From positions 1 through 44,381 of the IMG/VR virus record IMGVR_UViG_3300009073_000021: a stretch of DNA of 44,381 bases; one strand, 5' to 3'. Both the position numbers and the translations under genes were made by a program. The notes under the pieces are model-generated. The model ran no database searches, was not told the DNA's origin, and was given only the letters and a program-made list of their open reading frames with translations. Below are positions 1 through 8,479 of this stretch, in pieces (positions within the stretch are counted from its first letter, which is position 1; each line of letters begins with the position of its first letter). The stretch is from a virus.

Positions 1-1554
1 AAAGCAATACAGTTCGAACACATTATTATTCTCATAGATTTCCCCGCCTGTCGCGGCTAAAAATGCAGCGGCGTCTGTAGCCGGTAACGCCACCGGCGTT
101 ACAACTCCGTCTTCCGTTTCGATACTGGTAATAATACCACCGTCCTGATAAAACGTCTCTCGAAGATCGCCCAAATATTGGAGGCAACACGCTACGCAGG
201 TGTCGCAATCCGCTTGGATCGTAGCGCGCGACCAATGACCATCGGCATTATAAGTGGGATAGGGTCCGCTGACATCCCAAACGAGCACCCCTACCTGGAC
301 AATCTCAATAAACGGAGGAGTAGTGGTAAATACCGCCTCAAACTGGGGGACAGGGTCGAACGTCCCGTCATTAGGGTCAGATGTGGTCGCCACACTACAT
401 TCGTCCGGGTCCTCGCCCCCCTCCAGCACGCCGACCAGCACGCCGACCCAAATCTCTCCGAGGTCTGGGCAAGGCACTGCCTCCCCTCCGCTAAAATTCC
501 GAAAACTCCCCGTGGTTGGAGGCTCGTTTTTTAAAGTAACAGGGGTACCCTGCCTAAACGCCTCACAATCAAAGCACTCGGCTTGGGCCGATCCGATGAT
601 CATCGGGGCGTCTGGAGCAAGGCTATACGGGATAAATCCGTGCTTCAGTTCGACGGTCCCTATTAGATCTCCGTCGCAAACAGCTGGGGCACTACAATCT
701 GCGTAGGTTTCTACCTGCCCCACAATCACGCGAGTGTCGCCTTTCTGCGCCAAGGTGTAACGCGTCGGACCCCCTTGGTAACAAGCCGAAACAGTTGCCG
801 AGTAATAAGTTACCTTGGCATTCGTATAGGTCGGCTTGCATTCCCCATTGCTGTCCTCCCTTCCCTCGCCGCTCAAAAAGTAGCATCCGCCCGGCATGCA
901 CGGCTGCCACTCCGACAGGGTGACGCTGATACACCTAGGCATCCATTTACAAAGCCCAGTCCCCTGATCCCCAATTGCACATTGGGCATCTGGCTTCTCT
1001 GCTATTTCGCAACACGCGGGGCAGATTTCGAGACCTAACGTACCCTCCAAAATAAAATCGTTACTTGTATTTACCTTGCTTCTGCATTCGCAAGTCTGGG
1101 GGGTTTGGAAAAACCATTTAGCCAAGATTGTACCAAAACCAAAGGCGCCGCTAGTGCTCAGCCAAAACCTCCATCCCCCGCCAACTGTGATGGAGGTCGC
1201 AGTTAGCCACAACGTCTGGCAATAAGCAATCGTCTCCCCATTTGGCCCTTCCGACTCAAATGTAGCGCGGCCTACTGGGCAACCGTCGTCATAAATGCAA
1301 AGCTCAGTTTCAGTGAAATCAATACTCGTAATTGTTTTATTTGTATCTCCTACAGGAGTAGGATTGGACTCCAATGATCCGGCATCCAACTTAATCCTCA
1401 CCCCGCGATTTGTGAAACATCCGGGCTCGTCTCCTGAGCAGTCTGGCCAGACAAAGTCACCTCGTTCGCAGTTTTTACAGCCGCATTTAGCCAAGCAACC
1501 TCCCCCGGTCTGAAAGAATCGAGACCAAACGGTATGGTTATTCGGTTGCGCCAT
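1..1554 (-). CDS. Cysteine-rich tail protein, 3' end outside the window
   Basis: An uninterrupted frame of 518 codons runs from an ATG, whose A overlaps the TAA stop of the preceding gene, to the left edge. The protein has no signal peptide. It is very rich in cysteine, with a dense cluster near residues 20-55 and further CC and CxxC pairs throughout. I do not recognise the family. It follows the tape measure and two other Cys-rich genes in a coupled series, so a distal tail, baseplate or fibre-base role is likely. If the window closes into a circle, the frame ends six codons past the edge (about 524 residues) and overlaps the start of the next gene by about 44 bases. Confidence 0.85.
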   Translation of the reverse strand, partial: MAQPNNHTVWSRFFQTGGGCLAKCGCKNCERGDFVWPDCSGDEPGCFTNRGVRIKLDAGSLESNPTPVGDTNKTITSIDFTETELCIYDDGCPVGRATFESEGPNGETIAYCQTLWLTATSITVGGGWRFWLSTSGAFGFGTILAKWFFQTPQTCECRSKVNTSNDFILEGTLGLEICPACCEIAEKPDAQCAIGDQGTGLCKWMPRCISVTLSEWQPCMPGGCYFLSGEGREDSNGECKPTYTNAKVTYYSATVSACYQGGPTRYTLAQKGDTRVIVGQVETYADCSAPAVCDGDLIGTVELKHGFIPYSLAPDAPMIIGSAQAECFDCEAFRQGTPVTLKNEPPTTGSFRNFSGGEAVPCPDLGEIWVGVLVGVLEGGEDPDECSVATTSDPNDGTFDPVPQFEAVFTTTPPFIEIVQVGVLVWDVSGPYPTYNADGHWSRATIQADCDTCVACCLQYLGDLRETFYQDGGIITSIETEDGVVTPVALPATDAAAFLAATGGEIYENNNVFELYCF

Positions 1555-2303
1555 TACGCGGCTCTCCCATCGCCGATGAGATCGATTTTGCCATTGCAAC
1601 AATTTATGAACAGATTTGACTCCGTGCCGCTGTTAAGGATTTTTACCGAGCATTCATCTGTCTCATTGACGATGTCGATCTTGCCAATGCAGGTGTAGAT
1701 TTCGCCGTCGACCGCAGCGACATTATTGGCTTCGTCATCAGGATCGTCGACGCCGCATTTCCACGGCGTCGATGTTGGCAGGGCCGTTACATCTCGGACG
1801 ATGACGTCGACGCCACGGATGCACGCGCATAGGCATCGCTCTGCGGCGCTGGTTTCTACGTCTAGAGTGCCCGCCTTGATTTCGATGCAAGCTAAGATGT
1901 CATAGATGCCCGTCGCAGGTAGAGGCATTGTCGCATCCCCATCCGTAGGCCAATCCGATCCCTCGAAGGTGGGCTGATTGGTGTACTGCGTGTTACCACC
2001 GCAGGATGTCGACAGGCCGAGAGGTTTAATCCAACCATGCTGGATATTCAGCAGAGCGTTGCCATCGTCGTCATTAGTCTTCGTCGGCTTAAATGGATAG
2101 CCGGTTTCAACAATCGGACCGCCAGCGGGAACCTGAAAATTACAGACCGGACGAATCCCGTCAGAGCATTGATCCCAGGTGATGCACCCATCCGCCGCAG
2201 GCAACAGGCATCGCCGACGCATCCATTGACGGATCGCCCGAATGGTCCGAGGCCCAGCGACTTGCCCCGCGTCTAGCTGGAGCGGTAAATCGTCTTGGCT
2301 CAT
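1554..2303 (-). CDS. Cys-rich distal tail protein of unknown function
   Basis: The 249-residue protein starts with MSQDDLPLQLDAG and carries about twenty cysteines, including CACIRG and a CC pair near the C-terminus. There is no membrane segment or signal peptide. The start codon sits in an ATGA overlap with the upstream stop, and its own stop overlaps the next start, so it is translated as part of a tightly coupled tail operon. Position after the tape measure suggests a tail-tip or baseplate component. I see no family motif. The late position and shared Cys-rich style with both neighbours support a virion role, which remains inference. Confidence 0.8.
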   Translation of the reverse strand: MSQDDLPLQLDAGQVAGPRTIRAIRQWMRRRCLLPAADGCITWDQCSDGIRPVCNFQVPAGGPIVETGYPFKPTKTNDDDGNALLNIQHGWIKPLGLSTSCGGNTQYTNQPTFEGSDWPTDGDATMPLPATGIYDILACIEIKAGTLDVETSAAERCLCACIRGVDVIVRDVTALPTSTPWKCGVDDPDDEANNVAAVDGEIYTCIGKIDIVNETDECSVKILNSGTESNLFINCCNGKIDLIGDGRAA

Positions 2304-3127
2304 GGTCCGACGCTTCCCCCGTAGAGCTTGCGACTAACCCCAGGGCATCCGTCCCAAGTCTGATAAATCGTATAGGTTCCGTTATCGTTATAGGTAACTC
2401 GCGGAACATTCTTAATCCACTCCATGCCGTTCGGGAAATTCAAGGCGGCGCAGCTGCTAATATCCCCCTGCAGAGAGGCCGCAGAAACGACACAACCTAC
2501 ATTTTCATAAGACGCCTCGACGCCAGAACACCAGCGCGTCGTCTGCCGCTTAATCAGGCGATAACAATAGGTATCTACCGTGGTTTGCCCCTGTGCGTAC
2601 ATCTTCCAGTAACAAAAGATCAGCTCTTGGCAGGCTGCCTCCCCCCCTGCCATCTCCGTAATTATAGCTGCAGTAACTTCGCCACCGGTCTGTACCAGAT
2701 TATCAATCTGGTTATAAGCCACCAGCATCTTGGCCTGTTGCGCTGCCGTCAGCCTCCCATTATTTGCCGTAAAGGGATTGAAGCCCCCGACTTCACTAAT
2801 ATTCGGAATCGAGCCCTTGAATCTACCGCTATAAAACTTCAGCGGGACACCGCGCCGCACCGGCTCCAACTCCCATGCGCAGCTGTCTTGATCGTTGTCT
2901 GAAGGAGGAGTATCAGGATCGGCGCCCGTTGACTCCAACTGCCAGCAGAATCCCGCCTTGGTCAGCGTGGTCTCTCGGGCAGCCGCGATCTCCGCCGCTT
3001 CTTGTACCTGGATCGCGGCAGGCGTACCCTCCCAAGAATTCGTGACCGTAAAGCCAACCCCAGGCTTGTATTTACGAACGGATGAATACAGGCAGATATC
3101 CGCCCCAATGGATTTGAAAAGTGGCAT
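2300..3127 (-). CDS. Distal tail protein downstream of the tape measure
   Basis: The 275-residue protein begins MPLFKSIGADICLYSSV, and its ATG overlaps the tape-measure stop by one base (TAATG). In siphophages the gene directly after the tape measure usually encodes the distal tail protein or an adaptor to the tip, and the size fits loosely. No HMM-level similarity can be claimed from reading alone. The central part has two predicted amphipathic helices (around residues 120-175) between cysteine-bearing beta-type stretches. It is coupled on both sides and so is almost certainly real. Confidence 0.8.
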   Translation of the reverse strand: MPLFKSIGADICLYSSVRKYKPGVGFTVTNSWEGTPAAIQVQEAAEIAAARETTLTKAGFCWQLESTGADPDTPPSDNDQDSCAWELEPVRRGVPLKFYSGRFKGSIPNISEVGGFNPFTANNGRLTAAQQAKMLVAYNQIDNLVQTGGEVTAAIITEMAGGEAACQELIFCYWKMYAQGQTTVDTYCYRLIKRQTTRWCSGVEASYENVGCVVSAASLQGDISSCAALNFPNGMEWIKNVPRVTYNDNGTYTIYQTWDGCPGVSRKLYGGSVGP

Positions 3128-5196
3128 TAAATGATTTCCAATCGGGTAACGGTTTGGTTGGCGCGGAGAATTTGAGCCAGTAGACGATTCGCCTCGGTCT
3201 GAAGCCGAAGCCGCATCTCTTCCGCTCGACGATCACGACTAGCCTGCTGGAGCTCGGCCCCAACATTTGGCACAGTGAATAGCCCCCGCGCCTGAAATTC
3301 ATCGAAAGGCTTAATCGAGATCCCTTGAACCTTCTTGAGCTCATCAACCAGCTGCCGGTAATCACGAATCGCCCCTTGCCGCGCACTTTTGGCCGCCTCA
3401 AGCTCGACCTGTTGCGCGGCCTTGCGCTCTGCGACATTCTCTTCCGCCAGATTCACTCGCTCGGTGGATTGCGCAACACGATCCGCCTGATCCGCCAGAC
3501 GACCTTGCGTGGCTTCGATCTCACGGGAAAGGGTAGCAATGCGCTGACGCAAAGACAGGGCTTCACGATCGCTTGTCGTGTCCAAGCTTAAATCAAATTC
3601 TAATCCTGCCCGAGCCGACTGCAACCGTTTAAGCTCAGCCGTAATCGCCTCGTAATCTTCCCGAGCCGAATCCCGAACCGCTTCCGCTGTCACGATCTCC
3701 GCATTTTGCTCGAGTTCCCGACGCTGACGAGCCACCGCATCCGCTGACGCTTGTTGGGCCTCTGCGACCTGAATCGCCTGCTGAGCAATCCGATCCTGCA
3801 ATGGTTGGATCCGCGCCATGGTCTGCTCAAGCTGAGACTGGAATCGCACCGCGTCTTCAGACCCCTTGGTCGAGACAATCACATTAAATTCAAGGCTGTT
3901 TACAATTCCCTCGATCGCCTGAAGCTCGTTTTGGAGCGCGGTCAATTCCTCTTCAGCCGCCTGCTGAATATCATTCGAAGCCGCCACGGCAGCCGCAGAA
4001 CGAACCCCCCGCTGTGACGACGCACTCGCCAAGGTCGTTTGCGCCAACGCCTGCGCCTCTTTGGACGCAGCTGCAGCCGAACGCTCACGAGCCGAAGCCG
4101 CCTTTTGCGCTTCCGCTGCTACTTTGGCTTGGGCCTGCTGGATCTCGATGCTGATATCCGCGATCTGGGTTTGGAGCCCTAGCGCGTTGGTTACATCGCT
4201 CTCAATGGTTAAATCGTATTCAAGCCGCCCCTGACGACTCAGGAGGATGTCCAGCTTGGTTTGCTCAGAAGCAACCGCCTGAAACAAACGCGCCTCGGCG
4301 GCTTTTAATTCTGCCGTAGCCGACTGACGACGAGCCAACCTTGCCTGCAGCGCCTCCTGCTCCTGCCGCTGAAAGGCGGCATTGGCCTCCGCCTGCCTTT
4401 TTAAAATATCTTCCCGAATCTCATCGATGCTCAAAGGATCTAATCCAGCAACCGAGGCAAAGCTTGAGTTGCCACCGGTTTTGAAGAAGTTCGCAATACC
4501 GCGGGCCGCCAAGGCGAAACTTCCGGCAATCGTTGCGCCTGCCTTTACGCTGTTGCGCTCAAGCCTCGCAAGCTCCTGGGAATACAACGCCATATTATTT
4601 AGCAGTTCATCCTCAATGATTGTCCCAGCTTCGCGAGCCGCATCTGTAATCCCGCCAATGCCATCCGAAGCCAATCGCTGAAGCAAGGGCCGAGCCTGCA
4701 AAGCATTCTCCCCTAAAATCTTAACCTGAGCGCTGTAATTGCCAGTCTTCTGTTCGCCTTCAGCCACTTTTGAAAGTAGATCACCGATATCGCCATTCAG
4801 ATCCGAGGTTGATATCCCCAGATCTCGGAACGATTGAAGCAACCCCGTATTCCCGTTTTGCGCTTCGCTTGAGTTCTTTTTCAGGTCTTTGAGAATGTCG
4901 TTAAGCGCCGCCGTCTCACCTCCCAGATCCCGCTGGACCGAAGAAAGAGCCTGGTACTGATCAACCTGAACCCCAAGGATATCAGCCGTCCGCGTCAACT
5001 CCCCCGCTGCATCCAACTGCTTTTTAACGAAGCTCGTTACAGCACCAACCGCAAAGGCCCCTGCGATCTTGGCACCCAGATTATCAAACCGGTTGCCCAT
5101 ATCTTCCGCAGTTTTTGCGGTCTGGCCACGAACCTTATCCAGAGTGTTGAAATACCCCGAAGACTGAAGCCCCATCTTTACAAAAATATTCGCCAT
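3127..5196 (-). CDS. Tail tape measure protein
   Basis: This is the largest tail gene (689 residues). The N-terminal 60 residues end in a hydrophobic, glycine/alanine-rich helix (GAKIAGAFAVGAVTSF), then comes a domain seen in many phage minor tail proteins (LTRTADILGVQVDQYQALS). From about residue 255 to the end it is one long Ala/Gln/Glu/Arg-rich coiled coil. Tape measures set tail length and act in DNA ejection. Within the coil, LEYDL (325), LEFNV (435) and LEFDL (532) mark three imperfect repeats of roughly 100 residues. The gene starts a transcription unit behind a motif shared with three other late genes, and the assembly-chaperone-like gene lies just upstream. Confidence 0.9.
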   Translation of the reverse strand: MANIFVKMGLQSSGYFNTLDKVRGQTAKTAEDMGNRFDNLGAKIAGAFAVGAVTSFVKKQLDAAGELTRTADILGVQVDQYQALSSVQRDLGGETAALNDILKDLKKNSSEAQNGNTGLLQSFRDLGISTSDLNGDIGDLLSKVAEGEQKTGNYSAQVKILGENALQARPLLQRLASDGIGGITDAAREAGTIIEDELLNNMALYSQELARLERNSVKAGATIAGSFALAARGIANFFKTGGNSSFASVAGLDPLSIDEIREDILKRQAEANAAFQRQEQEALQARLARRQSATAELKAAEARLFQAVASEQTKLDILLSRQGRLEYDLTIESDVTNALGLQTQIADISIEIQQAQAKVAAEAQKAASARERSAAAASKEAQALAQTTLASASSQRGVRSAAAVAASNDIQQAAEEELTALQNELQAIEGIVNSLEFNVIVSTKGSEDAVRFQSQLEQTMARIQPLQDRIAQQAIQVAEAQQASADAVARQRRELEQNAEIVTAEAVRDSAREDYEAITAELKRLQSARAGLEFDLSLDTTSDREALSLRQRIATLSREIEATQGRLADQADRVAQSTERVNLAEENVAERKAAQQVELEAAKSARQGAIRDYRQLVDELKKVQGISIKPFDEFQARGLFTVPNVGAELQQASRDRRAEEMRLRLQTEANRLLAQILRANQTVTRLEII

Positions 5197-5207
5197 TACT
5201 CTGCCAC

Positions 5208-5235
5208 TCTATATAAAGGTAGCGAGTTATACCCC
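5208..5235 (-). promoter_or_regulatory. Late-gene leader motif, copy 1 (tape measure)
   Basis: Read on the minus strand this is GGGGTATAACTCGCTACC followed by TTTATATAGA, one of four near-identical copies placed directly before late genes. TATAAC could serve as a -10 element; no conserved -35 is visible among the copies. Here the motif is followed by GTGGCAGAGTAATG, so a GTG-GCA-GAG-TAA mini-frame would end on the start codon of the tape measure. Confidence 0.65.
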
Positions 5236-5261
5236 ATGCCCCCACCCGCACAGAAAGAAAG

Positions 5262-5301
5262 TTGCGCTTTCCCGCAAATTAATACTTGCGTAAATGCGCA
5301 A
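5262..5301. promoter_or_regulatory. Two identical operator dyads of the accessory pair
   Basis: TTGCG-N6-CGCAA occurs twice, at 5262-5277 and 5286-5301, exactly 24 bases apart. The second copy covers the -35 box of the plus-strand promoter next to it. The arrangement is that of a tandem operator for a dimeric repressor, probably the HTH protein encoded second in the operon. Confidence 0.6.
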
Positions 5302-5315
5302 TTGTGGTGTATACT
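5286..5315 (+). promoter_or_regulatory. Promoter of the plus-strand accessory pair
   Basis: TTGCGT and TATACT are separated by 18 bases. The -10 box ends five bases before the ATG of the next gene, so transcription would begin at or next to the start codon and the message would be leaderless. The direction opposes the surrounding virion genes. Confidence 0.6.
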
Positions 5316-5320
5316 AAGGT

Positions 5321-5644
5321 ATGAGCAATAAAAAAAACAAAATTACGCCCGCAGATATTGAAATCATTTTCGACAATTCCGGCTCCCTATTCGTCGAGTG
5401 CCAAAAGGAAAAAGCCGCGTGGTATTTTTTTGACCCAGCCGAAGCGGCTGAAGAACTACGCTATCTCCTTGAAGATCCAGAGTCAATCAGCGACTGGGAT
5501 CTGTCTGGAGTCAGATGCGAATTAAGAGATCACCCCGAGTACGAAGTAATCACGCTGGAGGCGTTTAAAAAACGTTTCGACAATGATGATCTACCTGGCG
5601 GCATAGCCGCAGAAACCATCGCTTCGGAGTGGACGGGCGTATGA
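5321..5644 (+). CDS. Accessory (moron-type) protein of unknown function
   Basis: The 107-residue acidic protein (start MSNKKNKITPADIEIIF) is transcribed against the tail operon from its own promoter. No known domain is recognised; the sequence looks like a small mixed alpha/beta fold with a WYFFDPAEAAEEL segment. The ATG directly follows AAGGT behind the -10 box. The next gene begins in an ATGA overlap, so the two proteins are made together. Morons of this layout are often expressed from the prophage and protect or modify the host; that role is inference here. Confidence 0.75.
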   Translation: MSNKKNKITPADIEIIFDNSGSLFVECQKEKAAWYFFDPAEAAEELRYLLEDPESISDWDLSGVRCELRDHPEYEVITLEAFKKRFDNDDLPGGIAAETIASEWTGV

Positions 5645-5880
5645 GGATAACCACCCAACACTCCGCATCCTCCTACGGAATCCCCGTCATCCTAGATGAC
5701 GCGGGAAGCCCGATGGACGAGCGCGACGGCTTAAAGGCAGTCCTTAAATTCCTTGGCTGGTCGCTTGAAGACCTTGCCAACGCAACGGGGAAAACCCTAT
5801 CGACCTGCCAGAAGTATGGAAAGTCGGCCACCATCCCCGCAGAGGTTTTGAACGTCCTAGCAGACCAAATAAATAGCTAG
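5641..5880 (+). CDS. Small HTH regulator (Cro-like) of the accessory pair
   Basis: From the ATG in the ATGA overlap the protein has 79 residues; an in-frame GTG twelve bases earlier is a less likely start. Residues about 30-75 (LKFLGWSLEDLANATG, then KTLSTCQKYG and IPAEVLNVLADQI) have the spacing of a Cro/CI-type helix-turn-helix. It probably binds the two identical dyads over the operon promoter. The stop overlaps the end of the convergent tail-chaperone-like gene by four bases, so there is no room for a terminator between them. Confidence 0.75.
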   Translation: MRITTQHSASSYGIPVILDDAGSPMDERDGLKAVLKFLGWSLEDLANATGKTLSTCQKYGKSATIPAEVLNVLADQINS

Positions 5881-6467
5881 TCCAAATCCCCATTCATTTC
5901 CGCCATTTTTAGAAACGGATTATAGTCCGTGTTCCCCTGGCGTTCCATCCACGTCGTAATATGAGCCGCCGCTTCTGAAAAGGTCATGTTCCACGCGTCT
6001 TCAGCGCAGGAAACCACCCCGCAATGAATCAGATCGTGCACCCAGTGCCAGATCCAAGGACACTTCGACTTCCCCTGAACCTCGACCCCAGAATCCTCAC
6101 CTTCAGACCTGTTCGGCCTTGGGCGACGCATGCTCTTGGTAATGTATTGATCGAGCGCATTTTGAATAAACTCTTCATCCTGAGTCGGATCTTTCGGATC
6201 TACTTCAGGCAACCAGTCCATGCATTCGGGCGTAGGATCACGCAGGAAGTCACGAATGGCAGACATATCTGGTAACCCAAGGATATGCAACGCTGTGACA
6301 ATCTCGTCCTGCCTGATTTCTTCCGCAGTAAAAACAGCATTCTCGGTCGCTTGAAGCGCCCAGATATGCCCCAGCGTAAACGGCTGAAGCCGCCTGCCAA
6401 GGATATCCAAGACAGGCGGTGAGGTAACCGCAGAGAAGTCAGGATCTGTATGAACCCGCCGCGCCAT
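5877..6467 (-). CDS. Putative tail assembly chaperone
   Basis: The 196-residue protein starts MARRVHTDPDF; a TTG codon directly before is possible but less likely. It lies between the probable tail tube gene and the tape measure, the place of the G/GT-type chaperones in long-tailed phages. The C-terminus (IHCGVVSCAEDAWNMTFSEA) is helical and Trp-rich. I see no clear slippery heptamer producing a GT-like extension, and the accessory pair now separates this gene from the tape measure. Confidence 0.6.
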   Translation of the reverse strand: MARRVHTDPDFSAVTSPPVLDILGRRLQPFTLGHIWALQATENAVFTAEEIRQDEIVTALHILGLPDMSAIRDFLRDPTPECMDWLPEVDPKDPTQDEEFIQNALDQYITKSMRRPRPNRSEGEDSGVEVQGKSKCPWIWHWVHDLIHCGVVSCAEDAWNMTFSEAAAHITTWMERQGNTDYNPFLKMAEMNGDLD

Positions 6468-6470
6468 CAA

Positions 6471-6977
6471 TTACGCTTTCTTTTTGTCCTTGGCTTTTGC
6501 GTCACCTTCTGGAGCCGTGTCTTTGGCCGCATCACCTTCTGGAGCCGTCAGCGGGGCTGTCAGCGGTGCAGTTGCACCATCAGGACACCACTCCTCAAGA
6601 ACGACGTTGTATGTATCGCCAGAACCTTGATCGCCCCCTTTCTGGTTGGTCAAACTTGTGACCCGCCACTCGGTTGCGCCATAAGGCTGAAAAGCAAATG
6701 CCTTAGATCCACTGAAAGGCGCTTTTCGGGCAACACAGCCTTGGGGGAAGTCTCTGTATATATTCCCGCCATAAGATTTTTTGCAGGCAAACTGCATCGT
6801 GATGGTGTGGCGAACCTTCGTTTTAACCGAGCAATCATTGCCCAGGTAATCGGTCCGTTTTACTTCTTCGATGGTAGATCCGACCGAACAGCTCTCGATG
6901 CAGAGATGCGGACACAAGCTCCGCATATCGGTGGTTTTAAGCTCGTCGCCTGAAAATTTATCTGGAATTTTGGCCAT
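6471..6977 (-). CDS. Probable major tail (tube) protein
   Basis: The 168-residue protein begins MAKIPDKFSGDELKTTD, with GAGG nine bases ahead of the ATG. Size and position (after the tail-terminator-like gene, before the chaperone) fit a tail tube subunit. The first 130 residues look beta-rich with eight cysteines. The last 35 are low complexity, with APLT and APEGDA repeated and a lysine-rich end, and the DNA shows matching short tandem repeats. The tube assignment rests on synteny. Confidence 0.6.
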   Translation of the reverse strand: MAKIPDKFSGDELKTTDMRSLCPHLCIESCSVGSTIEEVKRTDYLGNDCSVKTKVRHTITMQFACKKSYGGNIYRDFPQGCVARKAPFSGSKAFAFQPYGATEWRVTSLTNQKGGDQGSGDTYNVVLEEWCPDGATAPLTAPLTAPEGDAAKDTAPEGDAKAKDKKKA

Positions 6978-6983
6978 GGTTAT

Positions 6984-7460
6984 TTACCTCGTATTGATAG
7001 TGATTGAAATTTCTAAATTGTGAACCGAGACCAAGCAGTTATCGTCTGAATCAACCTGCTTCAAGGCAGATGTGGGGCAGATCTGGTGGATCTTGTGAGG
7101 CAGATCAGGGCAGGCACCGAGCAAAGACGCGTCCCAGTCCCAAGGCGCAAAAAGAAAGCAACGCACTGCCGAAGCAATCTCCGCATGATGCTCCGCCCCG
7201 TCCTTGGCCGCCGTAACCACCCGAAAGCCCCCCTCGATGATCCAATGATCCTTCTTGCCTGTAAATTGTGACTTCTCTTGATCCTCAAGCCGGATCGTAT
7301 CCAACTCACAGCAGATATAGGGCTTCTTCTTCTCTTCGGTTCCGAAATATGGATAAATCGGAACCCCAACCAACGCGGCAAGACGCGGATCCTCTTCGAT
7401 GCAGGAAATCAAAAGCTTGTGAATCGCCTGCTCAATATCGGCTTCAAAATACAAGCTCAT
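6984..7460 (-). CDS. Putative tail terminator / tail completion protein
   Basis: The 158-residue protein (MSLYFEADIEQAIHKLL) is coupled to the upstream gene by an ATGA overlap. Length, the N-terminal helix followed by a beta-rich body, and its place directly before the tube gene match gpU-type tail terminators, which cap the finished tail and form the joint with the head. No sequence motif proves this. Confidence 0.55.
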   Translation of the reverse strand: MSLYFEADIEQAIHKLLISCIEEDPRLAALVGVPIYPYFGTEEKKKPYICCELDTIRLEDQEKSQFTGKKDHWIIEGGFRVVTAAKDGAEHHAEIASAVRCFLFAPWDWDASLLGACPDLPHKIHQICPTSALKQVDSDDNCLVSVHNLEISITINTR

Positions 7461-8083
7461 ACGATGAACCCCGACTTCTTGGCATTCTCCCGCTGTTTGC
7501 GATCGATGTATTTGACCATGTCCTTGGTCACGATCACCGCCGCCCGCTCAAGGCAGGAATTCAAAAGGCTCTCCTTCTTCCGACCGTCCGCCCCGTCCCG
7601 CTGCGCCAGCTCACCGCGAACCGATGCTTCAAAATCACCAATGCCACGAATGCTCGCCCGCTTCGCCACCACTCTGGTATTAAAACGAAGTTGCTTTGCC
7701 GATACCCGACGCGCAGGCATACGCCCGTTGCGATTCGGTTGCTGAGATCCTTTAAACTTGTTCGCGCTCTTGATGAATACCGAACGCAAATAGGTGGTCG
7801 ACGACTTACGACGCCCCAGAAGCTTCACTTCCCGAGCCCGATCATCAAGATCCCACCCACCACGGCCATACTTTTGGTTCATCCACCACGAAATATACTT
7901 CGGATTTTCAACAACCCTCGCGATATCAGAACGCTTCGCCACCGGAGTGCAACGCGCTGCCTGAAGCTGAAGATCAAACATCTTCGCATTCAAGATCTGA
8001 GGAAGCTCACGACGGTTAACTTTGACGTATTTCCGCAATGCCTTATCGAGTTCAGAGAAATCCACTTCGCCCGAAAAGCTCAT
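7457..8083 (-). CDS. Neck / minor tail protein (HK97 gp10-like by position)
   Basis: I place the start at MSFSGEVDFSELDKALR: its ATG overlaps the upstream stop as ATGA, and a GAGG lies eight bases before it. An ATG two codons earlier and a TTG nine codons earlier are alternatives. The result is a basic protein of 208 residues rich in Arg and Lys, with an amphipathic N-terminal helix and a later basic segment (KRASIRGIGDFEASVRG). Tail-completion proteins of the gp10 type have this N-terminal style and sit between head-closure and tail-terminator genes. Confidence 0.6.
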   Translation of the reverse strand: MSFSGEVDFSELDKALRKYVKVNRRELPQILNAKMFDLQLQAARCTPVAKRSDIARVVENPKYISWWMNQKYGRGGWDLDDRAREVKLLGRRKSSTTYLRSVFIKSANKFKGSQQPNRNGRMPARRVSAKQLRFNTRVVAKRASIRGIGDFEASVRGELAQRDGADGRKKESLLNSCLERAAVIVTKDMVKYIDRKQRENAKKSGFIV

Positions 8084-8466
8084 CGGCATTCCCTCAATTC
8101 GTAACAGCAAACGACATCGCCAGGGTAATCCGGTGACCCCGTGACCTGATATTCCTTGTCCCCGCTCTTGGACTTCACCGTGACCATATCGAGCTTCTCA
8201 AGCGGTGGACATCGCACCGTACCCGCCTTATTGCCAACGATCTCATTCGTTTGCGCATCATAGCAAAGCTCAATCGTCAAAGACTCGTCGCAATCGTAGC
8301 CAGAACGCTGCAAAGAGAAATCAGACTCGATGGTCGAGATCAGGGCGCAGAATTCCTTCTGATCCCCATCTGGCCCCGTAATCACGACGATTTGCCCCCT
8401 GCCATCTGGAAGCCAATGTTTCCAAGCGCAAAACCAATCGCGTTTTAATTTACGAGCCGTAACCAT
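8080..8466 (-). CDS. Putative head-closure / neck protein
   Basis: The 128-residue protein (MVTARKLKRDWFCAWKHW) has a basic aromatic N-terminus and a beta-rich, Cys-containing body. It precedes the gp10-like gene and overlaps it by four bases. In siphophages this spot holds the head-closure or adaptor protein that bridges portal and tail. The function is inferred from order only. It is the first gene after the haloperoxidase-like gene, with which it shares the transcript. Confidence 0.55.
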   Translation of the reverse strand: MVTARKLKRDWFCAWKHWLPDGRGQIVVITGPDGDQKEFCALISTIESDFSLQRSGYDCDESLTIELCYDAQTNEIVGNKAGTVRCPPLEKLDMVTVKSKSGDKEYQVTGSPDYPGDVVCCYELRECR

Positions 8467-8479
8467 CGAATCCTAATCC

